In this document: positions 20,941 to 29,283 of the stretch, one piece after another
Layout: each line of letters begins with the position of its first letter
Numbering within the stretch: the stretch's first letter is position 1
NCBI GenBank assembly: GCA_027600665.1
Contig: JADGJL010000243.1
Coordinates: 1 to 29,283, forward strand
DNA: 29,283 nucleotides
Reading direction: 5' to 3'
Origin: Irineochytrium annulatum
Taxonomy: Eukaryota; Chytridiomycota; Chytridiomycetes; Chytridiales; Chytridiaceae
Notes under the pieces: generated by a model
Seen by the model: only the letters and a program-made list of their open reading frames with translations
What the model was told of the DNA's origin: nothing
Database searches by the model: none
Position numbers and translations under genes: made by a program

Positions 20941-23900
20941 ATGCTCGGCGGAACTCGACCAGCGAGCCGCGAGCCCAAGGGGCGCCCGGATGGCACTCCA
21001 TCACAGATTCCGAAGCTCGTCAAAGCACCTCAGTCAGCTCCATCGATAAGACCGCGTCAGCGGACAGCGTCAGGCGGCCACGCCACTCTCGCTGCCACGC
21101 GCCGACGAACACCTTCAGGCGGGTTGGGATATGACTCGCCCAGCGCATCGGTGCCGTCGAACTGGGGCCATGTGGCTACCCAGCCTGAGCCCTTTAAAAA
21201 GAAGAAAGGGAAGGGTGAAGTGGTACGTAGTGTTACTGTCGCCCTCGTCCTTATTGACCACTCCTAGCCTCCGCTGATCAACCAAGATGATTGTCTAGCG
21301 TTAGACGATGTTTGCGTTCCCGAAGCGCAGCGGCCGCCTGCCCCCCACCAGCCGCCTTCGTTTCAAAGGATGGATTCGCCGACCACGGCTGCCCTCGACA
21401 TTGACTTGCCCGCAGATGTATTAAAGCCATCTGGAACCTCTTGGGTTTCAGACCCTCATCGCACGTCCTTCTCCGAGAGTCCGGCGGAACGCTTTGTGCC
21501 AAGTGGAGTTCTGAATAGGTCGTTCGAGGAGCTTGCAAGTGCCTTACAAGATCATCCCTTTGTTGAGTCCTCAATGCTTGAGAGCTATGTGAGTAGGAGA
21601 TCACGGTCGTATCTTCATTCCTCTCAGCCACATGAATTCATGATTCTCTCGGTCGTTACCAGTGTTGCTGCTATTAGATGTCGATGCAGCGAATATATTT
21701 CATCTTCTTGCTTCGCTCATCACCGACGCCTTGTCTCCTTTTGTCTTTAGGTTCGATTGCTGACCATACCTTCCCTACACATCACAGATCCTCCCCGCGC
21801 CGGAGCCGTTAGCAACGATGGCCGAATCCAAAGATGTTTGTGACTTGGCCACCCGTAATTGGGATCAGTCCGATGCTGTCTACATATCGCCTGCCGCGCA
21901 GAGAACGACATACAATGTGTTGCAGAAGCGCTCTGAAAGCATTGAGGCTGGGGTTGATATGCATACGTTCTCGGATGACGTTGATAACGTTTTTGATACG
22001 CGGACGGAGAATGACCGAAAGGCTCAGGAGGGAGTCGATTATTCTGAGGTTTTGGAGTCAAAAGACAGATCGCCCCCAATATCGTGCGATGGTGATAAGG
22101 ATCTCGCCTTTGGTGTTGACGAAAGCCTACTGGAAAAAATGGAGCAGGTATCAACATTACGGGAGCGAGTAAGCGCCGAGCATCCTGATACTCATCTATC
22201 CGCGGAAATGTCTTTCCATGACTTCTTCACCGTTCCCGATGAGAACGCTGCCCTCGCTTATGCAATCAGATTGGAAGATGACGGGCCACCGGATGCTTCC
22301 ATGTCTTTCGGTGAGATATCGGAATCCTTGGCGGACGGAGCTCTGCCACCTTCACCGATGCTTCCAGATACTTCCATTGATACGTCTGGTACTAAGGAGA
22401 TGGATGGTCACCAGGATATTCTCGAGTATACTGAGATCGCACCTTCGGCCGACCCGGCAAACGCGTGTATAAATGATGCGGATGGCCTAACGCAGAATTA
22501 CCGGGATTGCGAGGTTGAGCACAATGTGGAGGACGGAGCCGGGAATTACTTTTCGACGGAGCTCATGAACGGCGGCGAAGTGGTTTTAACGAAGGACACT
22601 TTGGACAAGTTCGTCGAGTCAAACCCATATGATATACTTGCGCTTGACGCATGCGGAGTTGAAAAGGGCGTCGACTCGGCAGATGTCGCGTTTGATACGG
22701 GCGGCAACGGAAGCGAGGCGGGTAACCAAGCCAAATCTAAGGAGGGGAAGGCAGACGAACAAGTTGGCGCTGATACAAGCAACACACAAGGCGATGTCGC
22801 GGTTCATCCGAAATTAAAATTAGCGAATTTGCCCGAGTCTGTGGAGGGCGACCTGTCGGAGTCCGACGCGCATACCACTGGCGTCGGGATGTCGACGACC
22901 GCGGTCAATGTCGACCTCGACGAAAACAGCGTCTTGCTCGACATTGCGGAGCTCGAGGCCTCCAGTTTTTCCATCGACGCCGGAATGTCGGCCTCTGCGT
23001 TCAGATACGGGATGTCGGACGCAATACGGCACGAGAACCGGGTACAAACATCATCGATGGCATCCTATGCCGTGACGCCGACTTTCGATTGTTCCGCCAT
23101 TTCGCCGGACAGGGGTGAAGAACATCCAGAGGAGGCCGGTGATGTTCTCAGCGGGTTGACGGGTGATTTGACCGATGCGGGAGTTGGTGCAGCCATATCC
23201 AATGGCGCTAGTTCAATATTTGTTAAGAGCGGTGATACCGGTTGGCGTGACTGCGACGTTAGCAGCATTCAGGGGGCGAATGTCGGTGATCACTCTGTGG
23301 TGGAAGGGAGTAGAGACGAAGGTAAACAACGGATGGGTTCCGACGTTACGGGGATTTGGGAGAAAACAAACGTGGGAGAAGATGATATTAATGAGGAAAG
23401 TCCTCAAGCCGGGCCTTCAGCAAGCGTCACTAGCGGCACCATAAGTCTTGGGGTGGACGCTCAGGCGTTAGCGAGCGCGGAGAAATTGCAGCGGAGGCTG
23501 ATCTCAATTGGTGGCGAACAGGACGTCGACATCTACGCCGAACTGAAGCTGTTATTGGTTGATTGGAAGCTGGCTTTGATTAGTTCAAATTTGGACGTTG
23601 AAGACGACAGGTTAATTTTTCGTATCGTGGTCACTCATAAGTACTGACGCTACTCAAGGGTGCTTGACGAAAGGATGTCGGCGCTCGACCGAAAGATAGG
23701 AATCGTTACCGAGAACATTGAAAGTAATGCTCGGGAAATTGCGAAACTAAAGCTAATAATTGCCGACTCTGAGGTTCGCGTTAGTTCGTTCGACCACGGT
23801 AATAATTTGCACCGATTTAGGAATCGTGGGAACGGCTTCGAAAGCAAGCCGATGACCTTTCTGCTAAAGACGCGGAGCTCGCTATCGAGGTGAACCAGAT

Positions 23901-24231
23901 TTTGGAGGGGGGCGTCCCTCTTCGTGCTGACACGCACCCGGCCGCTAAGGCCACCGTGCTTCCGCTCGTAGCCACCTTGCAGCGGTTCGCTCCTGCTCGC
24001 GCGCGTGGCGCCGCAACTAATGCTGCATCAGCACTAGTCGGTGTCGCCATGATCGGCATCACCGTGTACGCATCAGTACTCGTCATGCAATGGATGGAGG
24101 ACAGGAGGCTGTATGGGATTTGGCTTGGACTCGACGACGAGGATCCTGAGCTCAGGAAGCCTTTTAGCGTATACGTCGAAGTGCTATTGCATTATTTCGG
24201 AGGCAGCTCGGAATATAAGGCGTTGATATAG
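20941..24231 (+). CDS. Gene A: large acidic, coiled-coil, C-terminally membrane-anchored protein of unknown family
   Basis: I do not recognise a known family. Exons are 20941-21222, 21268-21588, 21788-23610, 23659-23773 and 23821-24231 (introns 45, 199, 48 and 47 nt), giving 983 residues with all phases closing. Residues 1-94 are basic and Ser/Pro-rich, ending FKKKKGKGEV. Residues about 95-800 are strongly acidic, rich in Asp/Glu/Ser/Gly and probably disordered. About 790-875 look like coiled coil (RVLDERMSALDRKIGIV, LRKQADDLSAKDAELAIEV). One hydrophobic helix lies at about 916-937 (ALVGVAMIGITVYASVLVM). A 45-residue tail follows, rich in Asp, Leu and aromatics (LYGIWLGLDDEDPELRKPF), ending EYKALI. 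There is no N-terminal signal, so most of the protein should be cytoplasmic with a short lumenal tail. Gene B downstream is a paralogue with the same exon phases. Confidence 0.8.
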
Positions 24232-25048
24232 TGGCTTATTTGTTGTTCATTTTGGTGTTGGAGTTGTTGCCGGCCACTTCACTTTAAACTTTGTGTGTCT
24301 GCCTATGTTCCACTTTTACCGTTGATTGCTTTTGGCCCTGTAACATTTCGGATAATTTGTGTTCGCCTTAGAAGACGGACATTAGTGGGCCGTTTAATTT
24401 GTACATAAAACTACTTGTTTGCCTTTTGCTTATCTACCATATTAATTCATGTTTGTTCCAGGGCTTTAATTTTTTCTGTGCTGTATGCGAGGGATAGTTG
24501 TGTACTTTGGTACTGATCGCCCATTTGAAGTAGTTTAATCTGTTCCTTTTTGGCTAATAAACCTTGTTATGCGCCTGAAGTTGCTGTAAACCGGATCTGC
24601 GCGAGGGGAAAGATTTTAATAACGACGAATGTGAAAGAAAACAAACCTGCAGCATCATGCAATCCATCCACCATACGTCAGTCAACGTAAGTTTAATGCT
24701 GGTCGAGGTATCAATGCATATGAGACCGGTGACTCGATGCCGTAGATGTAAGACTTCAAACTCTTTAATTAATGGTTGAACTACTTATGGAGCCGCCCAG
24801 TTATTCTTGCCATTCTTACTCTAAATTTGTGTTCTTCAATCGGTTACGCAATGTCTTTGGTTATACAATAAATTAATTGCTGTCCACTTAGGAGCTACGC
24901 GTGAGGCAGAAGGTCTTAGTAATAGCAAACGTAACAATAATACGACGCTGACTTGCGGAGGTTCAAACTAAGGAGGATAACAAATCACCAAGAGTACCCA
25001 AGTAAAAGACGGCGATTACAAACATGCAACGTGGCTAGCGACACATAG
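24232..25048 (+). other. Intergenic region between paralogues A and B
   Basis: This AT-rich stretch of about 800 bases contains an AATAAA at 24556-24561, 325 nt after the gene A stop. ATG at 24657 followed by ten codons and a GTAAGT donor at 24687 could be a first exon of gene B, because TAG at 25046-25048 would be a phase-0 acceptor into B. I see no other gene or RNA. Confidence 0.45.
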
Positions 25049-28000
25049 AACCCAAGCATAGACTCCGGTCCATCCGCGAGCGCGCCGGGTTCGGTGTCTG
25101 GCACATGGAGTATGTATAAGTTCATGCGTGACAGGCATCACAGCGGCCATCTCGGCCTTCAGATGGAGACCGTTGTGGAAACAGGCTTTTGTCGAAAGCC
25201 AGCTCGATGTCGCTGCCTCCGTTATTCAGTCCATAGGCCCGCGAATGTGCGTCAAATTCTTGGTCCAAACTGTCGCTTAATCATGCGCACCCACTTTCCA
25301 AGGGCCAAGATGAGGCCCGGCTTCGAAAGGGAGAAGGACAGACAGACAACATTGGACGGAGACTCGGACGGCGACAGCATTGATCCCCAGGAGCAGGAAC
25401 CCTACAAGGAGCCGCCTTCCGCACCAAGACTTCCCGCTGGCAGAATAACGCTGCATGCGAGAACGAGCCAGGCACTGTACAAGTCCCCGGATAGTGCACT
25501 GCTCGCGGCGTCCTATATGGAAGAGGACTCGGCTGAGGACTGGGGAAAGGACCGCGGGCTCCCACAATCAACGCGGAACTTGACGCCGCAACATATGCTG
25601 AAGTTCTTGTCGAGTAACGTGGTGGGTTCTTGGCTGTAAGGCTTAATCAACGCTTACGTCTATCTCGTCGTTATGCTTCTCGCTTCTCCTGTTGTCGTTT
25701 TGTGGGTGGGGGACAATGCTTTGACATCATCCCGGCGCTTCCGCGTGTAGAGGACGTACCGCTGGGAGGCAAAGTGGACTGACCAGAACGTTGGCAGCGT
25801 TATCTTTTATGGGCTCGTGATTCCTTCTTTCTAAGTCCCTCGAAACCCCAACTTGTGATTGACGCTGTAATCACAGACGAATATTTTTCTGATCTCCGAA
25901 CTTTTTTTTGTTCTGCGTCACAGCCCACAGATATTCCGGCTGCTCCGGAGGTGAAGTTGACGTCATCGAAACTGGTTAGCGGGCATCTTCCGTTGGATGA
26001 GGACGATGACTTGAATCCTTTTGTGGCGCCTGTTGATCGTGTCATTGGACGCATTACGACGATCGGTAGTCTGACCGGTGAGCCTGTTAAAGTTGAACAG
26101 GAAGCTGGGTTGCATATGCGTGGACGGCACGTGGTGATGTCGTCTGGCGGCGGCGAAGATGACGCTGGCAATGGGGCGGATGACGTACAACATGTACTAG
26201 AGGCGGAGGCGGACCAAGAGATGACACCGTCAGCCGAGGCTGGTGTGCAGACACGTGAAGCGGATAAGCCGGCTGAGGTGGCCGAGAGCAGTCCCGATAT
26301 ACCGATCATGGACCGGATCAGGAACCCACCATCGACGATGGCTGGTGAAGTCGAGGTTTTTTCGCAGATCGTCGCCGAGGCCGTCGAGGAGCTTGTCGAG
26401 CTGTCGATTACACCGCCTGCCATCGGTGAGAAGACGCCGCCGGGGCGGACACATGATTACGTTTCTGTTGGGGGGGCAGACGAAGAGGCGGTCGTGAAGG
26501 AGGCGGAGGACTTCGACGTTGCCGACACTACCCCAGAAGTTAATTTCGAGCGGGAACAGACGGCGCCTGCTACATCGACTCTGCAGGTCGAGGTTGACGA
26601 ACTGGCGGAGGAGCCGGTTGCAGACGCTGAGGTAACCGACGACGTGTACTTGGAGGACAACAAAGGCCCGTTCGACATCAGACCTGTAAGCGACCTTCGG
26701 CTGGAACAAGAGGCTACCTTCGAATTGGCATCACAAACATCCGCCGCTGACGAGCTCGCGGAAACCCACGCCCTTGTCACTGATAGGGGGATGGTCGACG
26801 AGACGCACCTGGACGATGACAGCGGCCCGCTCGATATTGCGGCGCTCGACGCCACTCCATTGGCCGACGTCGAGATCACCGCATACGGGCGCGGGGCCGC
26901 GATAGTTGTTGAAATGCGGGAAGGATCTGGCACGCGGGCGCCCCGGCTGGTATCCTCCGTGATGTCGTACGTTAAATCCCCAACTCCGCCAACATTCGAC
27001 AACTCCGCTATCGAGGCCGAGGAGCAGGAAGAACTCGCCGACGGCGGCGCCGCTGACGCGAGAATCTTGCGGGAGGGCGTCGAAGACGCGAACTTGGAAG
27101 GTGTAAATGTCCTCCGGGGCCTGTCGAACGTCGTCAGCGTCAAGGTGGGCACACCCGCAAAGGGGAAGGGACCTTTTGGCGGGGACGGGTTCGGCTTCGT
27201 GATGAAGAGTCGGCACAGGTCATCGTCGCACTCGTTCGTGCGAGAGGAGATCCCGGTCGTCGGAGCAGAAGCGTCCATGTCCATTATCGAGACTAAGGGC
27301 CCAGGGAGCTGCGACGACGTCAGCAGTATTGAGAGAATGGACGTCGGCGACGCCTCGGGCGTGGAAATGCTCGAAGATGCGGCCGATGAACAGGAGGGAG
27401 ACCTAGGCGGTTTTCTTCCCGTTTGGAAGGGAAAACGGGTGTGCGATACTGGCAGTCGGCATCGGGTCACTGAGGGCAGCGGTTTTCGCAGCGAATACTC
27501 GGCCGCGGCCGGCAATAAGGTTGCCACCGCGGAGCCCCAGGCTCCTCAGTACACCGCTTCAAAGATTGCGGCGTTTGATGGCGTTAAGGAGATGGGGATG
27601 AAGCTGAAAAGGATTTATTTGGCGGCTGAAAGCCCGGTGCACATAGTGCCGTCTAGCGAAGAAGACGGTTTCGATGGGGCGGATGACGTACATTATGAAG
27701 TAGAGGCGGAAGTAGAGCGAGAGATCGCGCGGTCGGCCGAGCCTGGTGTGCAGACACGTGAAGTAGATGAGCCGACTGAGGTGGCCGAGAGCAACACAGA
27801 TGGATCGACTATGGACAAGACGAGGCACCCGCCATCGACGATGGAGGGGGAAGCCGAAATATCGCGGATTGCCGTCGAGGTGGTTGAGGAGGTTGTCGAG
27901 CTGTCGATCACACCGCTTGCCATCGGGGATGAGACGCCGCCTTCGGCGTATGTGCCGCCAGCGGAGTTGCTAGAGGCGTTGGTGACGGACGTGGGGCAGA

Positions 28001-29283
28001 TGGACGATTACGATGCTGCTGGGAGGACGGACGAAGGGGACGTCCTGAACGAGGCGGCGGAGCTCGACGCTGGCGACACACCCCCAGATGTCGATCTCGA
28101 GCGGAAACAGCACACCTCTGCTGCGTCGACACCACAGGCCAAGGTTGACGAACTGGCGGACGAGGAGAAGCCGGTTGTAGACGCAGAGGTGGCTGATGAC
28201 GTGCACTTGGAAGACAGTAGTGGCCTGCTCGACATAGGACCTCAGAGCGACCTTCGGCCGGAAGAAGGGACGACCTTCGAATCGGCATCACAAACATCCG
28301 CCGCTGACGAGCTTGCCGAGACGGACGGTCTTGTCACTGACAGCGGGATGATAGACAAGGCGCACCTGGACGATGATAGCGGCCCGCTCGATATTGCGGC
28401 GCTCGACGCCACACTATCAGCCGACGTCGAGATTACCACATACGGGCGCGAGGCCGCGACGGTTGATGAGACGCGGGAAGCTTTTGACACCCAGGTGGCC
28501 CCATTGATGTCCTCGATGATGTCGTCCGCTGGATCCCTAACTCCGCCAACATTTGATAACTCCGCTATCGAGGCAGAGGAGCAGGAAGAACCCACCGACG
28601 CGAGGATCTTGCGGGATGGCGTCGAAGACGCGAGCTTTGAAGGTGTAGATGGCCTCCGGGGCGTGTCGAACGTTGTCGGCGTCAATGTTGCCTCCGCCGC
28701 GAACCGAAATGAGCCTTTCGGCGGGGACGGGTTCGGCTTTCGAATCGAGAGACGGCACCGACCGTCGTCGCACTCGTTCGTTCAAACAGGCAGCCCGATT
28801 GTGGAAGCGGACGCGTCCATGATTGAGATCAAGGGCCTGGGGAGCTGCGACATCAGCAATATCGAGAGGATAGACGTCGGCGACGTCTCAGGCGTGGAGG
28901 TGCTCGAAGATGCGGCCGATAAGCAGGAGGGCGGAGATTTGGGCGGTGGGTTGCGTGTTTGGAAGGGAAATCGGGTGGGCGACACTGGCAGTCGGCATTG
29001 GGTTGTTGAGGGCGGCGGTCTCCGCAGCGATTATTCAGCTACTGCTGGCAATGGAGTTGCTGCCGCGAAGCCCGAACTTCCTCAGTCCGGCACTTCGAAT
29101 ACTACGGCGCTTGCGGACGTTGAGGAGATGGGTATTAGGCTGGAAAAAATTCATTTGGTGGCTGAGAGCCCGGAGATCTCTGGCGGTATTTTGCACGACT
29201 TCGACGCGTTTGTTGAAATGAAGAGACTTCTGGTGGATTATAAGTCAGCTTTGATGGGTGTGGAATCGGATGCGGAAGACGAC
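25049..29283 (+). CDS. Gene B: tandem paralogue of gene A with duplicated acidic repeats, 3' partial
   Basis: The family is unrecognised, but B is clearly related to A. The start is unresolved: the frame is open from 25049 and the first in-frame ATG is at 25112, yet similarity to A exon 1 (DSGPSASAPGS against DSPSASVPS) begins before that, so an upstream exon is likely. A possible intron at 25114-25302 keeps phase. The exon end at 25621 (donor GTGGGT) joins CACAG|CCCACAG at 25924 (intron 302 nt). From there 1120 codons are open to the window edge with no stop. PTDIPAAPEVKLTSSKLV aligns with ILPAPEPLATMAESKDV of A at the same exon boundary. The body is acidic and low complexity, with two repeat units of about 500 residues. 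The last residues (DAFVEMKRLLVDYKSAL) match A just before its coiled-coil exons, so a coiled coil and membrane anchor probably follow. Confidence 0.75.
26128..27639 (+). repeat. Internal repeat unit 1 of gene B
   Basis: This in-frame coding unit of about 1.5 kb runs from HVVMSSGGGED to YLAAESP. Landmarks shared with unit 2 are GADDV, GVQTRE, AEVAES, PPSTM, VELSITP, ASQTSAADELAET, DDDSGPLDIAALDAT, PPTFDNSAIEAEEQEE, FGGDGFGF and GDTGSRH-like segments. Confidence 0.88.
27640..29175 (+). repeat. Internal repeat unit 2 of gene B
   Basis: This is a direct copy of unit 1, offset by 1503 nt at GADDV and 1557 nt at DDDSGPLD; the difference comes from in-frame insertions such as AYVPPAELLEALVTD. Some tracts stay nearly identical at the nucleotide level, for example 28378-28412 against 26821-26855. 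Gene A carries one more divergent unit. Confidence 0.88.

Noticed and set aside
22500..24231. Gene A C-terminus as a classical KASH domain
   Set aside because: The tail after the membrane helix lacks the proline-rich PPPX ending, so KASH identity is not supported; only a general tail-anchor layout is.
25800..28785. Long Ser/Pro-rich open frames on the minus strand (up to about 350 codons)
   Set aside because: They are antisense to the gene B frame, which is open for 1120 codons, shows the repeats in register and matches gene A. The minus frames reflect the composition of Asp/Glu/Ala codons read backwards.
25800..29283. Transposon or CRISPR-like repeat array
   Set aside because: The repeats are two long in-frame coding units, not short spaced repeats, and no transposase, terminal repeats or target-site duplications are visible.

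Overview
The window is nuclear DNA of a fungus, most likely an early-diverging (chytrid-type) one. PAM17 is a fungal mitochondrial protein, genes are dense on both strands, and nearly every gene is split by very small GT-AG introns (about 25 of roughly 40 are 40-52 nt). A KIF12-like kinesin sits beside ordinary fungal genes, which fits a lineage outside Dikarya. That placement is inference. Exon structures were worked out by hand from splice signals, reading phase and family motifs.

Layout. Positions 1-961 (+) hold the 3' part of PAM17, a presequence-translocase motor subunit. Positions 1411-3120 (+) encode a divergent PH/ArfGAP-type protein. Positions 3869-5960 (+) encode a two-finger C2H2 regulator of the NRG1 type, convergent with a KIF12-like kinesin at 6240-8468 (-). 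A GPI inositol-deacylase (BST1/PGAP1 family) lies at 9242-12194 (-). Across a short divergent promoter, a compact + strand run begins: a small unrecognised gene (12493-12821), sulfite oxidase (12853-14761), Elongator subunit ELP4 (15029-16388), the cytochrome oxidase assembly factor SURF1/SHY1 (16467-17463) and indoleamine 2,3-dioxygenase (17564-19218). An SRSF1-like SR protein (19607-20832, -) follows, and two of its introns appear to be GC-AG.

From 20941 to the window end (+) are two tandem paralogues of a protein family I do not recognise. The first (A, 20941-24231, 983 aa) is long, acidic and probably disordered, then has a coiled coil, one transmembrane helix and a 45-residue tail. The second (B, about 25049 to beyond 29283) has the same layout but carries an internal duplication of about 1.5 kb. 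It is still open where the window ends, level with the point where A enters its coiled-coil exons. This family is the best candidate for something undescribed.

The genes do not form one pathway. Three products act in mitochondria (PAM17, sulfite oxidase, SURF1), BST1 acts in the ER, and the rest cover Arf GTPase control, transcription, tRNA modification, tryptophan catabolism and splicing. The most useful annotation points are a hidden mitochondrial-targeting exon in sulfite oxidase, the missing targeting sequence and 78-nt gap at SURF1, the paired GC-AG introns in the SR gene, and the A/B family.
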